Assembly: GCA_030068145.1 (NCBI GenBank)
Contig: JAPJBO010000170.1
Span: 1-64,000, forward strand
Length of the DNA: 64,000 bases
Origin: Diplonema papillatum
Lineage: Eukaryota > Euglenozoa > Diplonemea > Diplonemida > Diplonemidae
Direction of reading: 5' to 3'
The position numbers were made by a program, and so were the translations under genes. Below are positions 33,201-40,225 of this stretch, piece by piece (the stretch's first letter is position 1; each line of letters begins with the position of its first letter). The notes under the pieces were generated by a model, which worked only from the letters and a program-made list of their open reading frames with translations, was not told the origin of the DNA and did no database searches.

Positions 33201-35331
33201 CACTGCACCAACAACAGGAGCACCCTCTACCGCAGCTCCATCAACGAATGCCCCTTCAGCCTCTTTTCCAACAACAGACGCCCCCTCGTCAGATGCCCCT
33301 TCCACTGCACCAACAACAGGAGCACCCTCTACCGCAGCTCCATCAACGAATGTCCCGTCAACCTCTTTTCCAACAACAGGAGTACCATCCACTTCAGCTC
33401 CACCAACTGATGCACCTTCGACCTCAGCTCCATCAACTAGTGCCCCTTCTTCAGATTCTCCCTCTTCTGCTTCAACAACAGAAGCACCCTCTACCGCAGC
33501 TCCATCAACGAATGCCCCTTCAACCTCTTTTCCAACAACTGATGCCCCTTCCACTGTACCAACAACAGGAGCACCTTCTACTGCAGCTACATCAACGAAT
33601 GCCCCTTCAACCTCTTTTCCAGCAACAGACGCCCCCTCGTCAGATGCCCCTTCCACTGCACCAACAACAGGAGCACCCTCTACCGCAGCTCCATCAACGA
33701 ATGTCCCGTCAACCTCTTTTCCAACAACAGGAGTACCATCCACTTCAGCTCCACCAACTGATGCACCTTCGACCTCAGCTCCATCAACTAGTGCCCCTTC
33801 TTCAGATTCTCCCTCTTCTGCTTCAACAACAGAAGCACCCTCTACCGCAGCTCCATCAACGAATGCCCCTTCAACCTCTTTTCCAACAACTGATGCCCCT
33901 TCCACTGTACCAACAACAGGAGCACCTTCTACTGCAGCTACATCAACGAATGCCCCTTCAACCTCTTTTCCAGCAACAGACGCCCCCTCGTCAGATGCCC
34001 CTTCCACTGCACCAACAACAGGAGCACCCTCTACCGCAGCTCCATCAACGAATGTCCCGTCAACCTCTTTTCCAACAACAGGAGTACCATCCACTTCAGC
34101 TCCACCAACTGATGCACCTTCGACCTCAGCTCCATCAACTAGTGCCCCTTCTTCAGATTCTCCCTCTTCTGCTTCAACAACAGAAGCACCCTCTACCGCA
34201 GCTCCATCAACGAATGCCCCTTCAACCTCTTTTCCAACAACTGATGCCCCTTCAACAACAGGAGCACCTTCTACTGCAGCTACATCAACGAATGCCCCTT
34301 CAGCCTCTTTTCCAGCAACAGACGCCCCCTCGTCAGATGCCCCTTCCACTGCACCAACAACAGGAGCACCCTCTACCGCAGCTCCATCAACGAATGCCCC
34401 TTCAGCCGCCCCCTCGTCAGATGCCCCTTCCACTGCACCAACAACAGGAGCACCTTCTACCTCAGCACCGCCAACAGATGCACCCTCTACCTCAGGTCCC
34501 TCAACAAGTGCCCCCTCTTCAGCTCCACCAACAGATGCCCCCATCTCAGATGCCCCTTCCTCAGCTCCCCCAACAGCAGCACCTTCTACCTCAACTCCAC
34601 AAACAGACACGCCCTCTACCTCAGGCCCATCAACAAGTGCCCCCTCTTCAGCTCCACCAACAGCAGTACCTTTTACCTCAGCTCCATCGACAGATGCACC
34701 CTCTACCTCAGCTCCATCAACCAGTGCCCCCTCCTCAGCTCCATCAACAAATGCACACTCTTCCGCTCCACCAACAGATACCCCCGTCTCAGATGCCCCT
34801 TCCTCAGCCCCACCCACAGAAGCACCTTCTACCTCAGCTCCATCGACAGATGCGCCTTCTACCTCAGCTCCATTAACAAGTGCCCCCTCTTCAGCCGCAT
34901 CAACAGCAGCACCCTCTACCTCATTTCCTTCGACAGGTGTCCCCACCTCAGCTCCATCACAAGGTCCGCCAACTGTAGCACCGCCAACGCAAGCACCCCC
35001 TACCAGTACCTCAGTCACTTCACGACCCTCTACAAGTGCACCCGTCACAATACCGCCTACTTCTGTACCTGGCTCTACAGGCTTCCCTCCAACCAACGCG
35101 TCGCCGTTAAGCACTCCGGTACCTGGCGCAACGTTTGTACCTACCGCCTACTTCTGTACCTGGCTCTACAGGCTTCCCTCCAACCAACGCGTCGCCGTTA
35201 AGCACTCCGGTACCTGGCGCAACGTTTGTACCTGCTACCCTGGTACCTGGCGCAACGTTTGTACCTGCTACCATGTTACCAACCTTCTCACCTGGAGCAA
35301 TGACGGTAACACCGACCGAGTCGCAGACTAG
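21274..35331 (+). CDS. Giant secreted/surface PLAT-like repeat mucin-type protein (N-terminal and main part)
   Basis: ATG 21274 opens a 4,685-codon frame. Residues 1-24 are a signal peptide (cleavage probably after Ala-Ser-Ala). Then come three near-identical units starting at residues 31, 1464 and 2834. Each unit has four ~240-residue modules followed by a Pro/Thr/Ser/Ala stalk. Each module contains two β-rich halves with the recurring pattern Asp-Gly-Trp-x-x-x-x-Val-Glu-Leu and Trp-x-Val-x-x-Val-Glu-Leu, which recalls PLAT/LH2 β-sandwich domains (inference). Stalks repeat APSTxAPSTNAPSTSFPTTD-like blocks and should be densely O-glycosylated. The frame ends shortly after a 91-bp duplication (35052-35233); the anchor is encoded in the next frame (35143-36196). 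Likely a cell-wall or adhesion glycoprotein; the ligand is unknown. Confidence 0.85.
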   Translation: MRIDTPVLVFVCITCLFQVAVASAPTIVPTDAPVVETNITIRITVATIQYSESTAGFNIYYHFASETVLVTTIFGSAKGAVINVTGTVAHEVSDLAYVSVRHSEPPADGWNLADIELLRDEGSFVSLTAPDADSNGISFVLDRSDVPKKTAEVEFFDLNARPSVNTIKCRWTTNSVPGSDSTDFFVVYLRSDTDVCYAGSVIEPGMGDVIELAPTNCRFPAEDVRRITVRALQSYQGSSWRVSRVELFTGGSYRHLWGRTWRSEFGIVDNAGDFDFVDLETPVPSTLVPLTAAPLTNTPINSIHVRISTATYAEDQWSVTADKYEVYYHFYSETTLVHTVNGAAAGEIVNVTADLAYDVSELAYVSIRYAGSASDGWVVATVELFRDNAYHELYCPDSKGGRIQVDSGTGEVFEAEWFDLNAKPTVNTIKTMWTTSGTAGSTDLYLVFYHSKHGRVCYGGVVYDPEKSSAWVLETTDCSFSLSDLRKVSVRAVTPNQGNSWQVHSVELISGSYRSLWGQTWGAYSGTVDATQEFLFVDLTTSAPMTTAPATDVPVTEIPGTLAPVNSMEIRITTSTVQYSETVEPFAIFFHFYNESLLVSTHPNAAKGDIDTFTATVAHDISELAYVSVKSVGVGNDGWQLESVEVYRDGAYHKMFLPDGEPAISKGNAEAKKIELEYFDTDPRQLVNAVQTLITTDDIAGAESVDAFMVFLHSSHRVHYAGAVFNPQKSDVLNVTTENSPFPAEEVLQVSIRAVATTTSDDWKVSSVELLTDGARRMLWGRTWKSYSGVVGYNLGQNEEPFFVDLLTPAPPTLPPATAAPATPTPSASLKVRVTTSTATYSDSADLFSFYFHFYEETVLAATQAGSGKGEIAIIGANVPYTADELVCLSIVFNGTASDGWILDRVDLLRDGVWQKLFAPDAPTGTYWIDDDTGYSELAFFDLNSKTARNTVRTTWATDTLSDSQSTDIFTVFLHSADSVHYAGVIYDPEAGQPWEIVAENCPFTAANVLNVSVRALASNSGDAWKILSVGITVGTETIPLYGATWSSFSGSVDSDQEHFFVDITTQAPPTFAPDTGVPSTSAPPTDAPSSAPTTGAPSTAAPSTNVPSTSFPTTGVPSTSAPPTDAPSTSAPSTSAPSSDSPSSASTTEAPSTAAPSTNAPSTSFPTTDAPSTAPTTGAPSTAAPSTNAPSASFPTTDAPSSDAPSTAPTTGAPSTAAPSTNVPSTSFPTTGVPSTSAPPTDAPSTSAPSTSAPSSDSPSSASTTEAPSTAAPSTNAPSTSFPTTDAPSTAPTTGAPSTAAPSTNAPSASFPTTDAPSSDAPSTAPTTGAPSTAAPSTNAPSTSFPTTDAPSTAPTTGAPSTAAPSTNAPSASFPTTDAPSSDAPSTAPTTGAPSTAAPSTNAPSTSFPTTDAPSTAPTTGAPSTAAPSTNAPSASFPTTDAPSIAPTTGAPANSAPPTVSTDAPVVETNITIRITVATIQYSESTAGFNIYYHFASETVLVTTIFGSAKGAVINVTGTVAHEVSDLAYVSVRHSEPPADGWNLADIELLRDEGSFVSLTAPDADSNGISFVLDRSDVPKKTAEVEFFDLNARPSVNTIKCRWTTNSVPGSDSTDFFVVYLRSDTDVCYAGSVIEPGMGDVIELAPTNCRFPAEDVRRITVRALQSYQGSSWRVSRVELFTGGSYRHLWGRTWRSEFGIVDNAGDFDFVDLETPVPSTLVPLTAAPLTNTPINSIHVRISTATYAEDQWSVTADKYEVYYHFYSETTLVHTVNGAAAGEIVNVTADLAYDVSELAYVSIRYAGSASDGWVVATVELFRDNAYHELYCPDSKGGRIQVDSGTGEVFEAEWFDLNAKPTVNTIKTMWTTSGTAGSTDLYLVFYHSKHGRVCYGGVVYDPEKSSAWVLETTDCSFSLSDLRKVSVRAVTPNQGNSWQVHSVELISGSYRSLWGQTWGAYSGTVDATQEFLFVDLTTSAPMTTAPATDVPVTEIPGTLAPVNSMEIRITTSTVQYSETVEPFAIFFHFYNESLLVSTHPNAAKGDIDTFTATVAHDISELAYVSVKSVGVGNDGWQLESVEVYRDGAYHKMFLPDGEPAISKGNAEAKKIELEYFDTDPRQLVNAVQTLITTDDIAGAESVDAFMVFLHSSHRVHYAGAVFNPQKSDVLNVTTENSPFPAEEVLQVSIRAVATTTSDDWKVSSVELLTDGARRMLWGRTWKSYSGVVGYNLGQNEEPFFVDLLTPAPPTLPPATAAPATPTPSASLKVRVTTSTATYSDSADLFSFYFHFYEETVLAATQAGSGKGEIAIIGANVPYTADELVCLSIVFNGTASDGWILDRVDLLRDGVWQKLFAPDAPTGTYWIDDDTGYSELAFFDLNSKTARNTVRTTWATDTLSDSQSTDIFTVFLHSADSVHYAGVIYDPEAGQPWEIVAENCPFTAANVLNVSVRALASNSGDAWKILSVGITVGTETIPLYGATWSSFSGSVDSDQEHFFVDITTQAPPTFAPDTGVPSTSAPPTDAPSSAPTTGAPSTAAPSTNVPSTSFPTTGVPSTSAPPTDAPSTSAPSTSAPSSDSPSSASTTEAPSTAAPSTNAPSTSFPTTDAPSTAPTTGAPSTAAPSTNAPSASFPTTDAPSSDAPSTAPTTGAPSTAAPSTNVPSTSFSTTGVPSTSAPPTDAPSTSAPSTSAPSSDSPSSASTTEAPSTAAPSTNAPSTSFPTTDAPSTAPTTGAPSTAAPSTNAPSASFPTTDAPSSDAPSTAPTTGAPSTAAPSTNAPSTSFPTTDAPSTAPTTGAPSTAAPSTNAPSASFPTTDAPSIAPTTGAPANSAPPTVSTDAPVVETNITIRITVATIQYSESTAGFNIYYHFASETVLVTTIFGSAKGAVINVTGTVAHEVSDLAYVSVRHSEPPADGWNLADIELLRDEGSFVSLTAPDADSNGISFVLDRSDVPKKTAEVEFFDLNARPSVNTIKCRWTTNSVPGSDSTDFFVVYLRSDTDVCYAGSVIEPGMGDVIELAPTNCRFPAEDVRRITVRALQSYQGSSWRVSRVELFTGGSYRHLWGRTWRSEFGIVDNAGDFDFVDLETPVPSTLVPLTAAPLTNTPINSIHVRISTATYAEDQWSVTADKYEVYYHFYSETTLVHTVNGAAAGEIVNVTADLAYDVSELAYVSIRYAGSASDGWVVATVELFRDNAYHELYCPDSKGGRIQVDSGTGEVFEAEWFDLNAKPTVNTIKTMWTTSGTAGSTDLYLVFYHSKHGRVCYGGVVYDPEKSSAWVLETTDCSFSLSDLRKVSVRAVTPNQGNSWQVHSVELISGSYRSLWGQTWGAYSGTVDATQEFLFVDLTTSAPMTTAPATDVPVTEIPGTLAPVNSMEIRITTSTVQYSETVEPFAIFFHFYNESLLVSTHPNAAKGDIDTFTATVAHDISELAYVSVKSVGVGNDGWQLESVEVYRDGAYHKMFLPDGEPAISKGNAEAKKIELEYFDTDPRQLVNAVQTLITTDDIAGAESVDAFMVFLHSSHRVHYAGAVFNPQKSDVLNVTTENSPFPAEEVLQVSIRAVATTTSDDWKVSSVELLTDGARRMLWGRTWKSYSGVVGYNLGQNEEPFFVDLLTPAPPTLPPATAAPATPTPSASLKVRVTTSTATYSDSADLFSFYFHFYEETVLAATQAGSGKGEIAIIGANVPYTADELVCLSIVFNGTASDGWILDRVDLLRDGVWQKLFAPDAPTGTYWIDDDTGYSELAFFDLNSKTARNTVRTTWATDTLSDSQSTDIFTVFLHSADSVHYAGVIYDPEAGQPWEIVAENCPFTAANVLNVSVRALASNSGDAWKILSVGITVGTETIPLYGATWSSFSGSVDSDQEHFFVDITTQAPPTFAPDTGVPSTSAPPTDAPSSAPTTGAPSTAAPSTNVPSTSFPTTGVPSTSAPPTDAPSTSAPSTSAPSSDSPSSASTTEAPSTAAPSTNAPSTSFPTTDAPSTAPTTGAPSTAAPSTNAPSASFPTTDAPSSDAPSTAPTTGAPSTAAPSTNVPSTSFPTTGVPSTSAPPTDAPSTSAPSTSAPSSDSPSSASTTEAPSTAAPSTNAPSTSFPTTDAPSTVPTTGAPSTAATSTNAPSTSFPATDAPSSDAPSTAPTTGAPSTAAPSTNVPSTSFPTTGVPSTSAPPTDAPSTSAPSTSAPSSDSPSSASTTEAPSTAAPSTNAPSTSFPTTDAPSTVPTTGAPSTAATSTNAPSTSFPATDAPSSDAPSTAPTTGAPSTAAPSTNVPSTSFPTTGVPSTSAPPTDAPSTSAPSTSAPSSDSPSSASTTEAPSTAAPSTNAPSTSFPTTDAPSTTGAPSTAATSTNAPSASFPATDAPSSDAPSTAPTTGAPSTAAPSTNAPSAAPSSDAPSTAPTTGAPSTSAPPTDAPSTSGPSTSAPSSAPPTDAPISDAPSSAPPTAAPSTSTPQTDTPSTSGPSTSAPSSAPPTAVPFTSAPSTDAPSTSAPSTSAPSSAPSTNAHSSAPPTDTPVSDAPSSAPPTEAPSTSAPSTDAPSTSAPLTSAPSSAASTAAPSTSFPSTGVPTSAPSQGPPTVAPPTQAPPTSTSVTSRPSTSAPVTIPPTSVPGSTGFPPTNASPLSTPVPGATFVPTAYFCTWLYRLPSNQRVAVKHSGTWRNVCTCYPGTWRNVCTCYHVTNLLTWSNDGNTDRVAD
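21364..25662 (+). repeat. Surface-protein unit 1 (4299 bp)
   Basis: First long internal repeat: four domain modules (about 21375-24475) and a stalk (24478-25657). It is nearly identical to unit 2 in the domain part; one difference seen is g at 21411 against a at 25710. It exceeds unit 2 by 189 bp (63 codons) of stalk. Confidence 0.95.
25663..29772 (+). repeat. Surface-protein unit 2 (4110 bp)
   Basis: Second copy, with the same four modules and a stalk one 63-codon block shorter than that of unit 1. The stalk has a private difference at about 29259 (TCTTTTTCAACA against TCTTTTCCAACA). Confidence 0.95.
29773..35051 (+). repeat. Surface-protein unit 3 with extended stalk
   Basis: Third copy of the four modules (to about 32885), then a ~2.2-kb stalk. 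Its middle has three tandem higher-order blocks (near 33300, 33650 and 34010) carrying the variant ACATCAACGAATGCCCC, and its last ~600 bp are more diverged and irregular. Confidence 0.9.
35052..35233 (+). repeat. 91-bp tandem duplication, frame-changing
   Basis: Bases 35052-35142 (ACCGCCTACTTCTGTACCTG onward) are repeated directly at 35143-35233. As 91 is not a multiple of three, a ribosome leaving the first copy in the main frame reads the second copy in a different frame and stops at 35331. The second copy in the other frame continues into the Cys-rich, transmembrane and tail part. It could be a real recent mutation, an intron-like segment, or an assembly fault. Confidence 0.9.
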
Positions 35332-36196
35332 CAGTCCTGGTTCAGGAGGAGGCCAGACCGAATGCTCGAATGCGACCATTGCTTGCGGCGATTCCAATGG
35401 GCAGCTGTGCTATGATCCGAGCTTCTTCGAAGTTGGCGACTTCGTTTGTATATGTAAACTCACCAACGAGCATCGGATAGGCGGTCCTGTTCAAGGATGT
35501 CAACTGGCTGCCGCACAACAGGAGGATGATGATGATAGTATTCTGCCGATGATCATTGTTCTGATCGTAGTTGGTTTGTTGCTCGCTTGCTTGGTTGCCT
35601 ATTTCGTCTTGAAGAAACTGATGCTGTCACCGGCCAAGGAAGCTGGTATGCCAGCCGAAGAAACATTGTTCATCAGCAAAGATGGACTAGCAAATGACGC
35701 GCCCCAAGAACACAAACACGACTCCGAGTCCCCCGGTAACGAAAGACGCGAAAGCGTGAAAGTACTGCCGCCGATTGAAGAACCACCCTCTGTGGTTTAT
35801 GCGGCCCCGCCGGGTGACTCCGTGATCACGAGTGAGCTGCTTATTCCGAGTAAGCCTGCAAGCGCACGAGGCGCTTTCATGCCATCTACGGCCGCCTTGC
35901 CATTGGCTGGAGGTTTAAATAGGACACGTTCCCGTGTTTTCAGTCGCGCTGGACGCGGAGCTGCGGTAAGTTCTAGAGGGCAATCATACACTCCGTGGGC
36001 CCCAGTACCCCCTCCGCTGTCCTTGGCTGGCTCAGCGAACCACCTTCTACCGCTGGGCTCAAGTATGAGCAATACCTTGCGCGCACAGTCTTCCCTCATG
36101 TCAGGTTCCACGCATGGCAGCTTCTTCGACTCGACGAGCAACGCCTCCGACACAGCATACAACTTCGAAGCCCCATTCTTCACGCTCGACGTGTAG
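35143..36196 (+). CDS. C-terminal anchor and tail of the giant surface protein (other frame)
   Basis: This frame continues the same TSVPGSTGFPPTNAS sequence as the main frame from the second copy of the 91-bp duplication. It reads through a short stalk and a six-Cys segment (about 35350-35515, TECSNATIACG to GPVQGCQ), an acidic DDDD stretch, one hydrophobic helix (about 35545-35610, MIIVLIVVGLLLACLVAYFV) with Lys-Lys after it, then a ~190-residue Ser/Pro/Arg-rich cytoplasmic tail ending at TAG 36194. No kinase or signalling motif is recognised in the tail. It is evidently the anchor of the gene starting at 21274. How the frames are united in the product, if at all, cannot be told from DNA. 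Confidence 0.8.
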
Positions 36197-36273
36197 TCCC
36201 CAAACCGCAGCCTGGCCGACTGCAAAATGTCGACAGCTTCGCAGCGGTGGCGGGGTTCTTCTTGGCCGGACCA

Positions 36274-36300
36274 TCGAAGGGGTTCTTGGAACCCCTTCGA
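36274..36300 (+). promoter_or_regulatory. Perfect 12-bp stem-loop in the 3' flank
   Basis: TCGAAGGGGTTC, loop TTG, then GAACCCCTTCGA. It lies 78 bases after the stop codon of the surface-protein gene and is probably in its 3' untranslated region. It may stabilise or process the transcript; no T-run follows, so it is not a classic terminator. Confidence 0.6.
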
Positions 36301-36839
36301 ACGATTAAAGTCGAGTGAGATGCTAACGACCTCGGACGACGCTGTGGGAAGCAACAATGCCAGAAACCAAGTCATCCGACCGCAAACTGCATGCGAGTCC
36401 GGTGGTTCGTTCGGGGAATCACCGCAGTTGAATTGGGCCCGCACATTTGGGGGTGTCGAGGGAATTTCCGGTTCGTCTAAACTCCGTTCGTGATACGTCC
36501 TAACAGGGAATGCTCCTGTTGTGGCGCTCCCACCCCTCAAGCCCTGGTATGGCAGCCCTCTTTTCCAACTACGCCCGTGAGTTCGCCAATGAAGTCTGAC
36601 AGGAAACCCATTGGCCGTTTCTGGTTCAGGATTGCGGGTATTCGAACTGTTCAACATTCGATGATGAGATGCCAGAATGAACCCAGATCGGAAACGATTG
36701 AAGAGAAACAAGTCGAAGACCCAAGCCGAACCGGAACGCGATAACCAGGAGAGCTAACTGCCACTTCCTACCACTATGTATGTGCGCAGTCTATAGTCAC
36801 AGATTGTGGCTGCATATCTGGGCTCTTGCACATCAATGC
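36301..36839. other. 3' flank, nothing recognised
   Basis: No supported gene. A long reverse-strand frame here mainly overlaps the antisense of the surface-protein tail and was not accepted. Confidence 0.5.
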
Positions 36840-37023
36840 AGGGGATAAGCTTCTATATCCACATTTGACTGCCAGTCCAAATTTGGAAAGGCCGCCGAGA
36901 AAAAAAGAAATAAAAAATGGGACTACACCACCACCAAGCCCCGGCAGAGTGGCCAATGCAATCTGAGGCCTCTCAGGACCCAGCCTTGTCGTGAAGATAC
37001 GTGGTGTCGCGCTGCATTGAGCC
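36840..37023 (+). repeat. Dispersed repeat R3, copy 1
   Basis: Begins GGGGATAAGCTTCTATATCC and is repeated at 38083-38260 in the same orientation with moderate divergence. It may be a short interspersed element, but I see no polymerase III boxes or tail. Confidence 0.8.
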
Positions 37024-38082
37024 TATTTCCTGGGCTGCAGGTCTTTCGAAGAATTCGGCGAATACAATGTATCGAACGGGTCGGCGGGTGTGAGGCAACT
37101 TCTGTTCGCGCTGCCCTTGCGACAGGGTGGTAGAGGAGGGAGCAAGCTAGCTTGGATGTCTGTGCATGATGGACAATACCGTTTCTTCGGGCCTGGAAAT
37201 TTGGTGTACCATACCGGTTTTTTCGTAGTAACAATTAATTGTAAACACGAAAGAGAACGCTGGCAGCGTGTTTGGGAGAAGATTAGCCTACCGATCATAT
37301 TCACTCACTATCACTCACTAACAGGCTAATCCTCCTCCGGCACGTACAAACAAACACACGCCTATTCTTTTTTCCGGCTCGCTACGCGAGCCGAAAATTG
37401 ATTATTAGTATTTGAAGAACACTGAGTGGAGATGACCACTACACTACATTAGAGGGCCACACATGTTACGACCATTAGTTAGAGTGCGTAGTGTGTAACT
37501 CCACACCGCGACACTAGAGGTTGAGGCCGGAGAGGAGGCAGAGACCTGTGCAACACTGGCAGGTGAGCCCCCTAAGTGCAGAAACCGCTGAAAACCAGTG
37601 AAAACACAAAAAGCGCTAGCGGCCCACATTTGGAAAATGGGCTGGAGACCAAGCTAATGCCCTGGTCGAAATTCCCGGGGGGGCGGGGAAAAAAAAAAAG
37701 CAAAAAGCTAAAATTCCCTTGCCTTCGAGCACTTCCGCCCGACCTCTCTGTGTAAATGGAACGATAGGGTAGAAAAGACCTGTGCTGCTTTTGTTGATGA
37801 ACCTCCTCATTGTACAAGGGCATCTGCAGGTCACAAACCTTCGCGACCGACATTGGACACGTCAGGGGGTCGTATGAGAGAAAATATGCCGCTCCACTCC
37901 TATCTCCTGGAACGACTTGGATTGCCTGCCGCTGCGTATCACGGTACGTGGTCACCAAGCGACTAATGCAGGCCATCGGATTAATCTCAAATCACGGTGC
38001 CCGGTCTATCAGCCCCATCCCTATCCCCTGGAGCTGCATAGAATTGCCTGGAGCTACATCACCGTCGGGAGGGGTTGGGCCC
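37024..38082. other. Intergenic, mostly unassigned
   Basis: No supported gene. Around 37618-37680 a segment (CATTTGGAAAATGGGCTGGA) resembles 38265-38325, extending the R3 repeat relation. A direct double of CACTATCACT occurs near 37306-37320. Confidence 0.45.
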
Positions 38083-38325
38083 AGGGGATGAGCTTCTATA
38101 TCCACATTTGGCCTGTAGTCCAAATTTGGAAAAGCCGGCGGGGAAAAAGAAGAAAGAAAATGGCACTGCACCATCACCCAGGCCCCCCGGCAGAGGTCCG
38201 AGACACTCAGGGCCCAGCATTGTCGTAAAGATACGTCGCGTCGCGCTGTGCTGAGCCCGTCAGCGGTCCAAATCTGGAAAATGGGCCGGAAACCAAGCAA
38301 TATAATGCCTGCTCAGTAAAATAAA
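38083..38325 (+). repeat. Dispersed repeat R3, copy 2
   Basis: Second copy of the 36840-37023 sequence, including the TTGTCGTAAAGATACGTCGC segment, joined directly to the block that resembles 37618-37680. Confidence 0.8.
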
Positions 38326-39450
38326 AAGGGACCGTTGAAACAACGCTCAAAAAGCACAGCAGGCCCAGCGTTTAGATGTCCCAGCGTCCGAGGCGCGGAA
38401 ACCTTGACCATGTTGGCGTCGTGAGTGCGTGATTGTAGAGGTTGGCACGCACCTTTTTAGCGGAGGTTGCTTCTAGCCATCAAAAAGCAACTGCCCTTCG
38501 ACCAGCGGAGAATCTTCTCGGCTGCATGGTCAGAAAGCTTCAAGGCCTTGCCCAGCCCACTGTGTATAAGAGGAGGTTCCCGGAAGCTGTGGGATACCCA
38601 ACTTTGCGTGGCGTTAAATGTTGGCAAAGAGGGGGCACCTCCTGTGGTCCCCACCTCTATCTTTTGTTTTTTGAAAGTATGCTACTACTGTAGGGAATAG
38701 TTAACTAGACCTCTTGAGTTTGTGCTAGCCACGATTTGGGGAGTCGGGAGAACCTACAAAACCAAAAGCAGGACCGACCCCCCGTTCGTGGGAAAAAGCG
38801 AAGAATAAAACATCTTTTTTGTGTTAATAATGCATTGTTGGTACTAAACATTAGTAGTTGGCAGCGTGCTACATGAAACTTACCAAAGCAGGTGAGTTCC
38901 GAGTTAGTGTGCACAATCAAAAGTCTTTGTCAAGAGCTGCAACTCAACTATTCCTTTCCACGAGAGCACTACGACTCCACGAGAGCAACCGTTTGGGAAA
39001 CAAGACTAACGTTTTACACTCCCCAGGCGCACACACAAGCCCTTCCTTTTTGAAACCAACACCAAACCCCCAACAACAACCCCGAGGACCCAATCACGGA
39101 ATGTATTTTGAAATGATGCGCTCTTTCTTAAAGCATTTGATACCCGCACCACAAGCCAAACATCTGCAAGTCTGGCAGTTGTGTTTCTCCCAAAGCTTTT
39201 GCAATCAACCTTCGCCACAAGGTACCTTGTAGACATGATTTGGGGGGCTGGCAAAAAGCGGTGGAATCCAACTACGAGCTTTTTAACAGCAGCAGCCTTG
39301 ATACCCTTTGGTGCTGGAATTACCGCGGGTGCTGGCACCAGACTTGTCCACCAACTGTGTTCATTATCAAGTTTAGATATCATCTGGTGCTTCTAACGTA
39401 CTGAGTACGTGTCGAGGCTATTTCTCTTCGCTGCCTCAGCAGTATTGCTA
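38326..39450. other. Intergenic, nothing recognised
   Basis: Short open frames on both strands, none with a recognisable domain or signal. No strong repeat was noticed. Confidence 0.4.
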
Positions 39451-39720
39451 TTGGGCAATTCGCGTACCTGCTGCCATTCTTAGATGGCCGTTTCCCAGGC
39501 TCCCTCTTCGGAATCGAACCCTACTTCCCCGTTACCCGTTCCAGCCACGGTAGTCCGCTGCGCCCCGCACCACCGTCAAAAGCTGTTAGGGCAGAAGCTC
39601 TTGCGGACTTGCACCGACTGGAGTGTGCTATCACTCGACCTGTTTCATGGTTCATCCACACACCGCTGTTCTTATCTCGGTCAGTTGTACCCACCTCGAC
39701 CCCGCGGGTTTAAGGCCACG
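39451..39720 (-). rRNA. 18S rRNA 5'-domain fragment (scrambled)
   Basis: Reverse complement of the small-subunit rRNA 5' domain. GGCTCCCTCTTCGGAATCGA, the nearby CCCCGTTACCCGTT, and GTTAGGGCAGAAGCTCTTG match the universally conserved helices. Similarity is strongest at 39451-39605 and fades toward 39720. The fragment is not followed by the rest of the gene in this orientation. Probably a relic; a fragmented functional rRNA cannot be excluded. Confidence 0.75.
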
Positions 39721-39750
39721 GAGTTGAATCGAGTTCTAATCCACAAATAA

Positions 39751-39769
39751 CGCGGTGGTAATCACCGCG
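39751..39769. other. Hairpin between rRNA pieces
   Basis: CGCGGTG, loop GTAAT, CACCGCG: a 7-bp stem. It may mark the breakpoint between the reverse and forward rRNA pieces. Confidence 0.5.
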
Positions 39770-39989
39770 CTAATCCATCAATACCGCAAGCTGCGTGACC
39801 CGCCAACAGAACCCCAGGGACTTTGTTATGAATCGCCGAAAATCCGTAGACCGAACTCCAGCTTTTGTTCGAGCTAAAGTCCGGCCTCAAGTGCGGGTTT
39901 AACCACACCCGGAAATAGGGTGAAAGGGGGTGTCTATACCAGAAATCCAAGATACTTGCTCATTGGGACAAAACCGAAAAACTTGGAAA

Positions 39990-40225
39990 TCGAACTACGT
40001 CAGAGGTGAAATTCTTAGATGGTAGAAAGACGAACTTCTTCGAGAACATTCGACACGAATGTCTTCATTAATCAAGAACGAGAGCGTGGGGATCCAAGGT
40101 GACAGATACCGTCGTAGTCCACTGCTGTAAACGATGCTGTCTCAGGATCGAGGGAAGTCATTTTGGCTCCCACGGCACTCCTCGAACGAGAAATAAAAGA
40201 TTATGGGTTCAGGGGGGAGAAGAGT
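39990..40225 (+). rRNA. 18S rRNA central/3'-major fragment (scrambled)
   Basis: Forward-strand small-subunit rRNA. CAGAGGTGAAATTCTTAGAT, CATTAATCAAGAACGAGAGC, GACAGATACCGTCGTAGTC and GGGTTCAGGGGGGAG lie in the order and spacing of the eukaryotic gene. It is opposite in orientation to the 5'-domain piece only ~270 bases away and lacks the continuing GGAATTGACGGAA region. Confidence 0.85.

Noticed and set aside
24441-35114. Long reverse-strand open frames antisense to the stalks (Val/Glu/Gly/Ala repeats) and forward Gln/Leu/Pro frames
   Set aside because: They arise from the codon-regular stalk repeat read in other frames and have no signal, domain or independent start context.
35797-36711. 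304-codon reverse frame opposite the surface-protein tail
   Set aside because: It is mostly antisense to a frame with a clear membrane helix and tail, and has no recognised domain.
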